Shown piece after piece: positions 26,001 through 39,800 of a stretch of DNA of 64,000 nucleotides (the first letter of the stretch is position 1; each line of letters opens with the position of its first letter). The stretch covers positions 43,376,275 through 43,440,274 of the forward strand of contig LS997567.1 of NCBI GenBank assembly GCA_000469685.2, in the 5' to 3' direction. Under the pieces are notes generated by a model that was not told the DNA's origin, ran no database searches, and saw only the letters and a list, made by a program, of their open reading frames with translations. The DNA is from Haemonchus contortus. Its lineage: Eukaryota > Nematoda > Chromadorea > Rhabditida > Trichostrongylidae. Both the position numbers and the translations under genes were made by a program.

Positions 26001-29000
26001 TATAATCAGAGGGATGGGCTGCCAAAATATCGTGTATAGATGGCAAGAAAAAACGCTTTTTGAAAACTACATCAGTTTGCATACGCCAGTAAACGGTTTT
26101 TAGGCTGATCTCGATCGTACAAAAAGTAGTTCGAAAAAAACTTGTTCCACTGGGGGTCATTGATAAAGTACCACATAAAGGCCAGAGAAGCAAGCATAGG
26201 CGATCATAAATCCAATGCGTGATTCCTATTTCTAGGAAATTTCTGTCAAGAAGCACTCATAAATATAGAGCAGATATGGGATTTGGTCATCGCATTCCTG
26301 AGCCGTCAATTTGTTGGCAGATATAGAGTGGCCAGATATGTATACCTTGACAAATGGCACCTTCTTTTCTGAAAATGCCTTTCTAAACCTGTTGCTGTGC
26401 TATCATGAGATATAAGTCTCGACCAAGTTTAAAACGTCACAGGGATCAACTCGAAATTTGGTTTGGTCCCTATCTTGGTAGATCAGGTAATACAAACTAC
26501 TGCAGTGATAGAGAGCGGCAGTTGATGGCATGGCGCAACCTGTGAAGGGGACAAGTACATCTCTGTTACCATACCTGCTTGTCGTTGGTAGAAATTTAGA
26601 ACCAGTTTTAAAGTCAAGAAAGACTTCAAAGCCTTAGATTACTGTCAATGTCAGACTGATTACAGCTGAATTTACTTTTCTTTTCTAACAAAATATTTTT
26701 TTTCCAGTTTTTAGGAACCGTTTCATTTTTGGATCTTTTTTTTTCGACGGCTAGTGAATATTTTATACCCTCCGGGTCACACATTTTGCTTTTTTTTTAT
26801 CATACCACAATGTCACTCTTCTCATTCAGAAATGTGCGTTAAAGTTGAATATTCAGCAATATTGATTAATTGGTTCAGTTTTCTCAACTTGTAAAGGTAT
26901 CAGAAGTTTTCAAACATACTTTTAAACATCGCCCTTCCTAATCACAATTCATGTGATTGAAAGTAAATACTAGAGACTTTCTAAGTTGGCTGCCCATTTT
27001 GACGATCTTGAAGCCCAATTGCACTTCCTGGCTCATTCTATCCTGGCAACAGAGGATGTGTTCGAGATGAGTAAACAGTAATTCACTGACCAGCTGATTC
27101 ACATAGTTAAATGTCGCTCAGTCCCTTGCCAGTATTTTCTTAAAAGCATCTCAAGAATCTGTCCTTAGCCATTTCTGTGAAAACATGTGACCGAGGCTTT
27201 TCGGATGAATGCCACCCTGCTCACAGTCTACTTACCCGTTGAATAAGAAGAATAGAATATCATACTTCAGTTGCAAGGACACCTTGATGAGGACGGGCTC
27301 CTTGACAATACTTGTATATGTTTGGCCTTTGAAGCATGTTATTCTACCCCTTGTGATTCCGCCTTGCTTCTTCCTCCAGCTTCACCGGTAACACCCACAC
27401 GCATATTTTACTTCTATTCAAATTTATTTATTCATGCGAAAGCCACATTGCCACTACAGAGGAAGAAACAAAGAAAAAAATATGAAAGAAAAAAGCATGG
27501 CAGTCAACTTCTCCGAACAAAAAATAATGGTTAAAAAATGCCCAACATAAAATAGACATGCACTAATGCAACGACTCATGAAAAGAAAGTGGCATGTTGG
27601 CAAGAAGGGTGGCTTCGCAAAAGGACAGGATAAATGGGCGAATACCATAGCAGCTTTAATATACTAATTCAAATTATAATGAATGCACTGACGTAAAGAG
27701 CTGGATGGGCTCAGATCTTGAGATATCGGAGGGTGAGAGTGCAGCCTGAGGGAGCACCAGCCGATCATGACACCGTAGCCTTTGCTAAGGATACTGCGAG
27801 ACTTCTCAGCAATTAAGCCCACTTTTCCAAAATGAGAAGAAATTGAATAAGGAGTGCCCGATAATGTAGTTAATTACTGTTGCAGTGATTTCTACTGCGA
27901 TCTCTGACTATAGAAGATCAAGTGTTATGTTAATCTCTTAAATGAAGATGTTCTGGGTGTCCTTTACCTTTCCAAAGTGTTGGACTCCATTCTTCTCTAA
28001 TAATAGCATGCTGTACTGGTACAATTACGATTTTGAGTTACAAATATAAACATTTGTTATAACTAGTACTAATACTTGTTGTGGCAGTGAATAAATGGCT
28101 GCCGTGTAACAATACTTCACAATGACGGACGCTCGATCCTTATTGATTTCTTTAGCCAGCACACGCCATACATGTGAACTTCATTCAGGGAATGATTGAA
28201 AAAAATCGAAAGCTCTTTGGAAATTTTCGAAGACTTGAATGAGACCTTAAGTACTTATGTTTTCTCAGACGATCCCTTTTCTAATTAATTCATACAAAAA
28301 GTATAGGCTTGGTGATCAGAAAAATCCGATCATATCATGGCCCGTTAATTATTGAAGCGTCTTTTTGTAACTACAGAGCTATCTCACTTTTACATCCGCC
28401 AGTTGATCTGAATGATTTCAAGGGAGGATTCTCAATTATCCTACTAATATCCCTTTATTATTTCATAGAAACCTGGCAAGGATTTCCCTATGAAAATTGC
28501 TTTTTTTCGTAAATTGAAGTCGTTTATGCAGACAGACGACCATCAATAACAGAAGAATTGATCGGAATGAATTCAACACAAGATTCCAATCGCTTCAATT
28601 TCTTCCCCCGTATTGGTTTTCTGTATTCCATTGTCCCATATTCTTCTTAATCATTTATTCTGTTATTGATGCCCCATTCCTATGGCACGATGACTTTCGA
28701 CGAAGCCCATGTGACACAGTCCTTTCTTGGTTGTTTTCAAATCTCACTCGTTTAAATTAGATTAAATCTTCTTTGATAACTTTTTTTCTTTCTTTTCCTG
28801 CTTGATCTTTCTTTACTTATAGTGCTTAATGGCAATACATAGTAAAAGGGCTGGGAAAGGAGGAAAGGTAATGTAATTTTTTCTGCAGTGGTAATACAGT
28901 CTACCTGCAGTTTACTGCACCCTGTCCAGTGACCAGCTCCATTTTGGGACCACTTTCAGGAGCGGTCATGTCATTTCGCATTCTGTGCTCAATTAAGTGC

Positions 29001-30834
29001 CTCACAATAAATGGCTGGAAGCATCCGTTGCACCGGGGAGTATTTTCATCCCTTCGGACCACTTCTTCCCACTTAAGTATTCCCTGAGGAGTAGGAGTTT
29101 CGGTGCGCTCGGACCAGATACGTATAAATTTTGAGCTATGTGATAGTGGTACCATTTGTCAATTATTATACCGTATTCAATAATGTTCAAATAAACTGGT
29201 TAGGCTCAAAGAAAACTTTAATAGCATTTTGTACTACCAGCAGCCCCATAAAGTGGCACCAAATCTTCCCTGAGTCGGTTTCATGCCTTTACTCAAAAAA
29301 ATGTGTTTTACTACTCATGTTTTCCGAATACGTCATTTAATTCACTCGCTAAACAACTACTAGTGGAGTCACCATAATTAAGTAGTTGGTGTGTGGTGCG
29401 CAGTGCCTGGGGGCAGCCGGAGGGGGATGGGATGGCAGGGTAGTGACTTGTGGTTAATCGAGTGAGACCCCGCCCTTCCTCCGTCTCTCCATAGCATGGG
29501 ACGACATTCGTATTCTGTAGCTAACACTCATTTTCAGGTGCTATCCCATGTCGATCTTCGTCCCAGAGGATTGTCTCACCTTACTCAAATCATTACTTTG
29601 TAGACTGTAACAGATACTATAACCTTTTACCAAGTCCAAGGCTGTTACCCTAAAAAATTTAAGATTCAATCCTGCTACCATTTGGAATTCCATCGTATTA
29701 CCTACCTAAGCTCAATTCCACGGTGGATTACCTCCCTGGAACTTACAGAATACTAGTAGCCCATGTCATTTCGTGACTAGTAAATAAGGTGTAGTAAGTG
29801 GGGATCTGAATAAAAAGGTAGGTTTACGCAAGTATGCACATTGTTGTTGTTTGCATTTCCTCAGCTCAAGTGGAAACTGACTGTTTTCGAAGACTCCCCC
29901 TTCAACGACATGCCAATCACTACTACTTGAGGCTTAAATTGTAGAACACTACAGATTGATACGAAATCTTCTGAACTACATTTCCTTTAACGTGATATCT
30001 GGGGCTTACTCAAATTGTTTATAGTTAAGTTAACGTATTAGTAACTGTCACGCTATGCTTATTCTTCCCGGTTCACTCTAATTGAATTTAATTATCAGCT
30101 CTGTCCAGCAACTGGGGAAGGAAACCCTAGAACTGACAATATTACGATCTCCCAAGAGAAATGAAACGGTGAAACTTCAAAATCAACCCCCATTTGAGCA
30201 TGCGTTACTTGTTTAGAGCCCCAGGTTAGGTAAATTGAAGTAAGTTAGTAAGGCAAGTAACTCTCGGATGAGTTTAATTCGAAAGGCCCCGGTTCACAAT
30301 TTCTATCCCCATCCCTACGGGTTTAGGTTAAGGTTCGTACCTGCAACTCCATAGGTGCCTTAACGATCGGTGCCATTTGATAAAGTGCCATCTCTCCCTT
30401 AGAGGAGACAATCCCTCAGGAAGTTTTGATGAATTCCATCTTCTGCCTGCTGGTTCTAACAAACAGCTCGATAATTGGTTTCGAAATGTCCCGTTTATTT
30501 GTTAGTTTGTTGGAGAATTAAAAGGCTATGGTGAGAAATGGCGTGACATCGAGAGGTCCTTGGCGTCCTCACCCTTCGCCTGATATAAATTTTGCCACTA
30601 TCTGAATCTTTTTGTTGCAGTATTTTCCATATAGGACCCAAAAAAAGCGCCAAAATGAAAAATCATCTTTATTCTTTTTCTATACTTTACTCTCGCCTAT
30701 ACCTAAGCTTGTACGGCTTCTCATTATCGCTCTTTCTCCTTCACTACACTTTTTCATTGACTTGATTGACTCCTCCACACACACACAAGTCCTACAGTAT
30801 CTCTTTGAGCAAATTTCATTAGGAATACATAGAT
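23071..30834. other. Long intergenic region between GGA and the RASD-like gene
   Basis: About 7.8 kb. Apart from the exon-like ORF at 25328-25541, I see only short ORFs without splice context or family resemblance (for example 24129-24335 plus and 28901-29155 minus). No RNA gene was recognised. Confidence 0.5.
25328..25541 (-). other. Unexplained exon-like ORF
   Basis: After an acceptor-like CCTTACAG, a frame reads EELLKSLIRGKKHDA...MKCETFWLEDENGSS...LTKFEVWTGRAGSDLSL and ends at TAA, or at a possible donor TT|GTAAGA just before it. Composition is protein-like (charged, balanced, W/F spaced) and codon use resembles the real exons in the window. I do not recognise the family. No partner exons were found on the minus strand, so it may be an isolated pseudogene or transposon fragment. 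Confidence 0.35.
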
Positions 30835-33800
30835 ATGAGTGTGCTGCAACGTCGTGCGACAGGTGCCGCTGCATCTCGCCTTATACGTCTACCATCACGT
30901 GGACAGGAACCACCAGCTCAAGGAGGAATGAGTTGCCCAAGTTCACCTGCAGTCAAAAAGGTACCAAAATTATTATTATTTTTGTTTTACAAGTATTTTG
31001 CCTTCGTAGCGAGGCCAAGCACTATTACTTCCTGTTCATATCTTTTCATTACTAGAATCTCTTTCGGAACCTTCATAGAGCTTAGCAATTGTTGTTTTTG
31101 TTGTGAGGTCCTGACTCAAATAAAGAAATCTCGTTGATGAGTCGACGGTCTTAATTACCGGGAATTTCAGTCGAAGTGGATTTCCTGTGAGAATCAGCAG
31201 ATTCGATTATAGTTGAGCGTTTGTGGGCAATGGGCAATATATGAGGTCTTGCAACACTTTGAACAAGTTCCTCCAGGGATGAACCAAAGCCCTTCTCAAA
31301 TGTAAATTTAACAGAATATAAATATTAGCAAAACGTATTCAATTACAAAATTACAAAGTTACAAAATAAATAATAACAAAATTAACAAATTTAAAACTCG
31401 AAAACTTTGTCAAAGTGTTGCAAGAGTTATCTTCCAAAATAGTAGTTGAGGTGTATACGATACTTAATTACCCGGACTAAAATGTCAGTTATTGTTGAAA
31501 GCGCTTACTTACTACATTTTTAATTGTACCTATTGGGCGAGCATTTGTAACCTGTAATGCGTCGAGTCAGAAAAGGCTTAGTATTCTGCAAAATTACTAG
31601 TGAGTTGTCCATTTTCCATACGCGGAAGGTTTTAGCAGCTCACGTCGGCCACGTGTGGTCGTTGAGTAATTCACGCGGGATATCATTTATTATTAATTAG
31701 CCCATCATCCCTATCAACCCTCCTTTGTAAAAAGACTAAAGATCGGTTGAGGGAGATCGTCGGTGAATACCTTTCTACATCGGTGGATTTTTATAAAATA
31801 GTCGTCCTGGAAGCCGGCGTAACCTCATTAGAGTGCACATCACATGGGTGTTGGCTGGAATACCCGCGGTTGCATTAGGAAAAATCTATCTTCCATATTT
31901 TGCAGTTGGAAAAAGATGTAGCTCAGATGGATTCTTAGATTGGTTCGGATGGGCAAAACATCCCCCGGGAGTTATTCAGATCATTCCGAGTTCCATATTA
32001 TTTACTTTTCATTGTAACCCGACTCCCTCCCACTTCCCACCCAGGAAGAGTCTGCTTGAAGGAAACAAAAAGGGGTGGTCGAACGCTTCAAATTACTGTA
32101 CCCGGTCCTTACACGCATTCAAACCTAGATTTTTTCAAAAATTCACCTTACTCGACCGCGATTTTCCCAAGCCTTAATTGCATTTCAACCTTTATCGACT
32201 AGATTAATTTGGATATAATTGTACTGGATGGTTTACTGGATAACTTTCTTACTTACAAATTGAAGTGCCAATATTCAAGCTATGACACTTACGATGAAAG
32301 AAAGCGGAAGTATAGCTGAATAGGGAAAGAGTAAGATTAAGAAAGGCGAGAATTACTGGAGGGGTTTCTAGAATGAAGTCGATTAGGAGAGATATGTTTC
32401 ATAGAATAAGGTTAAGATCACTCGAAGTAATCTCTGCTAAGAAATACTTTAACGTCGAACGTACTAGTAATTCGCATTATATTTTTTTATTTAATTGTAA
32501 GTGATTGACATCACCGTTTACAATTAGCAACATCACACTCCATTTTGTCCTCTGTCATTTTCAAAGACCGTCAGAACGTCATGAGGGTAAGGTCCAGCTG
32601 CCGATGCTCGCCGCATTCCTCCCATCACAAAGTGAATAGAGTAACCAGTAATTGGAAACCAGCTTTCAATGTGACATGTATGATGAGGATTAGTCAGGAA
32701 AACATTACTAATTGAATGTTGCTCCAATGATTACTCGATGCGTAATGGAAGACAGCATTAGTAAGCTTAGAAAAGCCTCCCCTCGAGAGTCTTTCTGGTG
32801 TTTTGTTTTATTAACTCTGTCAGATTAGTTTATATAGGCATTCTCGATTTGCTACTTGTAATGGACGCTGTTCATTCGATTTTGTGAGTGACAGGTTTGT
32901 TGATTTGCCCGTAGTATGATGCGTCTTCCGTTCACATCCATCCCATGCTCAAATGCAAGAACCCCCCGTTTATGCCCCCTATCCGTCCTGTGGTTGTGTG
33001 TAGAATCAGGAAAGAAGTAAATAACAAACGTATGTGACGACATTCTGCCAGTTGCTGGTCAATAATGTATTTATTCCGGTCGAACCCTTAGGAATTATGT
33101 TCGCATCACGAACACTCACTCAAGTATAAAGAAATGCCATGTTGAGGAAAAATGAGCTTTGATCGGAAGTTCGAAGTTCCGCCTTTTACGGGAACAACTT
33201 CCTCGAATATGAAATTCAGCAAAATTTCAAGTGCTCATTACAAAAAAATTTAAGTTTATATCAAATTTCAGTACCCCTTTTTTTGAAGATTTTGGCAAGC
33301 GTGGCAAGACTGGAAAGGTTGAAATTTCGGTCAGAAAAGACGGGCTATGAATTCTATGATATACTGCACCCCGAGTAATGTCTAGTATGATGCAGTAGCT
33401 CATTTCAGACAGTTTTTGTATCGCAGTTTCTCATTGGAATGTTGCGCTTCTACCTGAATAGAATAGCTTTGAAAGGGTGAAATATTCTGAGACGGCAAAA
33501 TGTTTCTGAGAGTAAAACGAACCGGAAATGTTAGCTTGCGCTTAGAATAGGGGAATTTGATTCTGAGAGGTGTCGTGTTCACAGGAATCACAAAAAAAAA
33601 CTTATCTGAATTCCACAGATTATTTCCATACTTTGTTACAAATCCCATTTGGGTTCTGTCCCTGTGCCCTTTCAAGGGCTTCCTAGAATGAATTCCTTTC
33701 ATGCTAAATGATCTGCTCTATTGTACAAGTAATTTTGTTCACTTAAGAGCTATTCGTGTACATACTTATGTCGGCAATATTGTAGAAATGAAATCGTTTT

Positions 33801-36800
33801 TATTCCTGTTCGGGTAAAGTAAATAGGCTGGAACAAAGGCAACAGATTATCCATCAAAGCCACTGTGTACTTATCACACCGGCTCAAAAAAAGACCTAAT
33901 CCATCCGTTTTTCTAGGATCTATCGAATGAGATCCCATGAAGTCCCTCTTCCAATTTCACTGGAAGTTTGGAAACTGTAGTAAGGAACGAAAATAATCAT
34001 AACTTTGGAATAAATTTTCCGCAGGGCTGGACAGTTTTCTGGCATCATCGGAAGGCATTTTTCTATAATCTTCTCGAAACTACGACAAAATTGGCCTGGG
34101 CTCCCATCTGTTCTTCTCCAGATTTACCTCTCACTCGGTTCACCTGTGGGAATTTTTCTTTAGTATGGAAGCTGTAGGTCTTACTGAGTCAACGCACTTC
34201 CGGTTTTTATCCTCATAGCTAAACTTTGCTCTAAAAAGAGGATCATTTGAATTCAGCCAGTGTCAAGCCATAGTGAGTGCGTACAAGTCATACCTTTTTC
34301 CCACCTCAAATTATGTTTTTAGGAAGAAAAGGTGGAATAAAGGGCCCACCCATGTCTGACGAACCAGGAGCTTGGCCTTGAATACAATATACAATCTCGC
34401 ATTGTCAGCTTGCCCAATAGATTAGATCAAACAGGTGTGCATCTAATATTTTTGTGGGATTCCATTGAAACAGGAGGTAGTCAATTTCATCGAGCTAAAT
34501 CTCTCTAGCCCTTATTTAAAATAACCGTGACCATATGATTACAGAGCCTGCAAAGTGGTAGGCAGTTTAAAAGCTCTGTGTAGTAACTCTTTGTCTATAA
34601 CTAATACTTAGTCAATATGAGACAAGTCACCGTCTTGACCGGAAGTGAAGTGAATTTCTTCGAAGCTTTCTCCCAAGTATTAAAGTCAATTTCCCCAAGT
34701 GTAAATAGGCCTTCTGAAAACCAATTATGTTTTGTCCATGAAGTCACTTTGGATTCCATCTCTCGCCTTCTCCTTCGTGGTGCTCTTCGAAAAAACCCTG
34801 GCGTGGAGCCGTTCTTTAGTTTTCAATGGAAGGGCCGAAATGCAATCCCTAATGACTGGGACCACTTCTCCATGGGAATGTGGCCGAATCAATGTCAGCC
34901 CGTCGAGGACCCTTGTGTTTCTTACGATGATTTGTTTTCTTTGAAGTAAAATTATTGCCATACAACTACTCCTCGAAAAAAAAAAACAAACACTAACAAG
35001 ATGAAGTCGGGGCAGTGCATTAGCGCTCGGCCCTATTGTTATCCATTAGTGGTTTGGCAACATTTCCCAGGCACCTTTTTAGCGTACCCTTAGCACTTTT
35101 GTTGTTTCATTTCGGGAATATATTACGCACCGTTGAAATCGAATCACGTCCCAGGCGAGCCCAACACTTCAGCGCCCTCAAATCGAAAAACGAACAAAAA
35201 TTAGACATACTTGAGGGATGGGATTGGAGCATTCCATCACTTTTTCACTCGGGATGCGAGCTAATCCTTTTGACATTAACTGCTATCTTTCTCCGAGTCA
35301 GACTTCCCAATGTTCTGGGAAGCCCTCTTTGAGGCAGACTCTCAGCATATCCGAAGCACAGATGCTGTGCCTTCGGGATATGTCGATGAACCTCTATATA
35401 AGACAGAATAGGCGAACGGCTGATGGATAGCTCTTACTCAATTAATGGCCCGCCAGTTAGAAGTGCACATCAGCTTTCTATTTTTCCTGGTAAGGAATTC
35501 GGGGAGAAATGGGGGTGAAAGGGGGGGGGGTCAGGTGGGGTACAGTGGCTGAGGATACCTCGATTTAAATATCGTAGACGATCACAAGAACTACTTTTAA
35601 TAGATAAAAAAGAAACAAACAGGCTTCTGCCAATCCTGCTCCAGGATGTGCCACGCCTTTGATTTCCAGCCAGAATCACTCTGGCCCTTGAACGCTTATT
35701 TGAATCGTGACATAGTTTTTAGAGAGCCAAAAAACCAGCTGATTGAAACTGGTATCTTCCCTTCGCTTCCGATTTCCTTTCTCCTGGGGCCCTCAGATGT
35801 GAAGTGCTCTCCAAATGCTCCATAAAATAGTTCATTCTGATGAGTTTCAAGCGAGCTTACAATTAGCCCTTATGGAAGTCGATGAAAGCCTATTACTCTT
35901 CTTAGTATTCAGGGCTTTCTATGTGAGAAAGTCTGCCGACTAATCGCATCACGTCGCCTTTTCAATCATTGTCATTCAGAGCCGAATTCATTAGATACCT
36001 TCAGGGTCTAACCTACAGTAGAAACTCAACAAGTTACCTATTTGTCATTGGAGACGGAAATAGGTGTTGTCGAGCGAAAGGCAATGTCCGGAAACAGTGA
36101 GAGTATACATAGCTAAGACCAAGAATCAGTGTAGATTCCCAATGAGAGCCCAAGTCTTCAGCATGTCTACCAGCATCAGCAATTATCTCCGATGACTACA
36201 CGCATCTAGTCAGGCAGTCATCATTAATAGGTAGCACCAACAGACTATAAGCCATACTTACAAGGGCTGCAATATAAGAAATGGAAGCAGCCTCAGAAAG
36301 TCGGGTTCGAGATCGAGAACCATCCGGTTACAGAGCGCCTACGTGGTCCGTAGGTTGTGTACTTTCTTCAGAATCACACCTTGTCTATAACATCCGAAAA
36401 TTAGATAGATATATACACAGCCAGCAAGCTACAGTGTACCCCTAAAGGGAATGTGATTGATAACTTTATTCTCCAAGGAAATGCAGTTCCCAAACCTTTT
36501 CATGAAGGCAGTGGGTGTGGGCCATAGGAATTGTTTTCCCATTGTAGTTTTTCAAGCCGCTTTATTTTATTGACAAGCAGTTTATCTTCCATCACCTCAT
36601 TCTGCCAGGATTGTTAAGTTTTCGGCATTGCATGTTGTCGAAGACGCCAATCTCCTTCCTTGGATCCGGAATTTCAACTAAGTTCTCATGTTGTTTTCAT
36701 TTGAATTACATCTTCGAGCCCAGACCATGGCCTTTTGTCCCTACGGCCTACTTCAAATGCTATCCGATTTATCAGATAGGATAACAGGCGATGTCAGAGG

Positions 36801-39800
36801 GATAAGCCGGGATAAAAGTAATCTGATGGGCCAAAGACTTAACCAAATGGCATGAAAGTCCAAACCAAAGTCATAGCTGGGATTCGTCTCAGAAGGAGTA
36901 ATCGGCGCTAGTCCTTTCAATTTCCGGAACCACGTTTTTTCTTCTACTTTACCCATGTTTGATTACTATGAGGATGACCTAGCAGGGAATAATAAAACGA
37001 ATTTGTGAATATGAAAAGTGTTCTATCTATAATATGATGGATTCCCATCTGTAATATGCTCGTGAAACATCCATAGATCATCTTGTGTAGTATGTTTACT
37101 GCCAACTCATCTAAACTAATGCGTCAGTGATTTTTTTGAGGACAGTTAAACAGGCCATTTACTTCTGAACGTTGAATAATGCCACCATGGTGTAATACCT
37201 GAGGAAAATGGTGGTTTCAGTCATTCCGAGCATGGTGTTCCGGCAATACCCCATAATAGACAGGTGCTCAGCCCAGCTACATGACTGACACGATCAAACA
37301 CCGCCTGAAGCGCTAGCTCGAGCTCATGTGTAATGATCTCTAAAGACTAGAGATTGGCGTGTAATCTTATGATGTAGAAGGAGCTTGGACCAAATTACTT
37401 TCACCCGCAGAGTAGATTAACTCAATGTTCTATTACTTTATACAGTACACCGCACGGACGATGGAATTATCAACATTTACTCCTATAAATAACAGTTTTG
37501 GAACAACTTTTGAACTTTAATACAAGATTAGTCTCAGAAGTTCATTGTATGCGAGACTGCGCCACGCATTCACATAGAATTAAAATTATGGGAGCTTAGC
37601 AGTCTTAGTCTAAAAAGGATATTTATTTCCATCAGTAAGGCCCTATGTTCTTCTCAACTCATTTTTCAGGCATATCGCACTTTAAAAACCTAGAAATCTA
37701 GCATGCACTCAACTGACTTCAGTAAGAAATACTGCAATTAACTTGTGTAGAAATGCAGTAAAACAATGATAATCCAGTCCTCCCCGGCACAGTACTGTTA
37801 TTGGTTGTATAGGTTGGTTTTACTTACATGTTTACGACTGTACAAATACAGTAACGGTAACCAAGACGTTCAAAATCTGGCCGAGTATTCATTTGAATGG
37901 CTCCTAGCAGACGGCTAGCCGGCTTGTCACTTCTGAACGAAGAGCTATCTTGACATGGTGACGGCTGGATGGCACCGTCAATCAGCAGTTGAGCTTAGAA
38001 TTTTAAGTAGCAATTTTGAATTGACATTTGATTCCGTTAAACATACATAATTAGCGCTTAGCTACTTACGGAAAAGACAATTCGATTGCAAACTGCATTT
38101 CTTTTAAATAAAAATCAACTAGCGATTATTGCCAGTAGAAATTTATTTTTAAAGGGCGTATTTTGCAGCAAAAAGCAAGAAAGCAAAATTTTCAAATAAT
38201 ATCTACCGGACAATACAAAGTTGTCGATAGCAATGCACTGGTTGCGGTAACTGATGCGTTCATAGCTGACGGGAGCAGCCGCGAGCGGCCGCGCGCGGTC
38301 ACCTGACCGTTGAACTAGAAGTTACGAAACCAATGCCAACGTAATAGTAACTTCTGATGATTTCAGACATTCCGGTTAGTGGTCGTTGGCTCTGCTCGAA
38401 CAGGCAAATCATCACTTGTAGGACGATTCCTTGATGCAGATTTTGAAGACCGTTATATTCCTACGATTGAAAACTTTTACCGGTATGAATGAGACTGTTT
38501 AGAAAGAAAAAGGCCTCATAACTGTAGTTCCACTGGTGATTTAACAATTTCGAAGATATTTTGGAAAATCCTTTTTTCATTGCAGTAGCTCGAACGCATT
38601 GGACATACAAACTTATGAACTTTGAAATCTTTTTTTTTACTATATTGAGGGTGATCAAAAGGGCTTGACAAACCACCTAAGCTTCATATCAGTCCCTGAT
38701 TTTACTGGTAATTGCCAAGATTCCGTGATGCCCCGGCTGGAAGATGTACAATACTAACACATTGAGAGTAACTATCAGTAGACCTCATCACTGGCGTTCC
38801 AGGAAATTGTACAAAATAAAAAGCGAAGTGTACCAGTTGGACATTATCGATTGCTCAGGCAATGATCCATTTCCGGCGGCTCGCAAGCTCAGCTATATCT
38901 CAGGCAAGTGCCCTTTTGATTTAATTACACTTGTTATAATATAAGGCTTATAAATAAAAAGTCATTCTTTGCAGTCAGCTGACTTAGTCCAATACCTCAG
39001 TAATTTGATAAGCTGGACGAAGAAAAGGGCCTTTTTTAATTCCAGATGAAGTCGCAAATGTAGGGATACCCTGAAATTCGTCCGTATGTAAGAGCCATTC
39101 CTAGTTCCTAGTCGGTTATCCCAAGGGCTCATTGTAGAATGGGAAAGTATAGGGCAAACTCGCGATAGGGCTTATCCACTAAGAACTATTGTCCCCCTAA
39201 ACACTTTGTATCCAGAAGCCTTCTATTTCAGGTGATATGTTCCTACTTGTTTCTTCAGTTGACAATGCTGATTCCGTCGCTCAAATGATCGAAGTAATCT
39301 TTCTACGTCTTCTCATACATTGATTGATCGATATTGATTGGTTTACGCCCCACTCATCCACCAACATTTCAGATTCGACAACAAATTCATGACTGCAAGG
39401 CGTCAAGAGGTGCCGCTGGAGGTGAAGATACTCCTTGTGTATTTATTTTGAACAAGGCCGACCTTCCAGAACACCGTTGGCAGGTAAATATCGAGACTAA
39501 ATATAAGTAAATATAGTATTTTGGATGGTTATTGATTGTCTATGGTATTCTATTTCCAGACGACTGAAAACGAGGTAGCAGATTTGGTAGAACAGGCAAC
39601 AGGATCGAAAGATGGCTTCATCGTCTGTTCCGCAGCCACCAACCTCAATATTGATAAGGTAATTAGGATTCTATTTTTTGTATTTCTACCACATTTATTT
39701 TATAGTCAAAGTGGGCATGACTCAAGTTTACGTACAAATATTCATTTTTCGCTTTATTTTAATACCAGGCGGCTACGCACGCTCTTGCGTGCGCTATTGG

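Noticed and set aside
35347..35381. microRNA precursor
   Set aside because: The hairpin is only 35 bases with a 3-base loop, too short for a canonical precursor.
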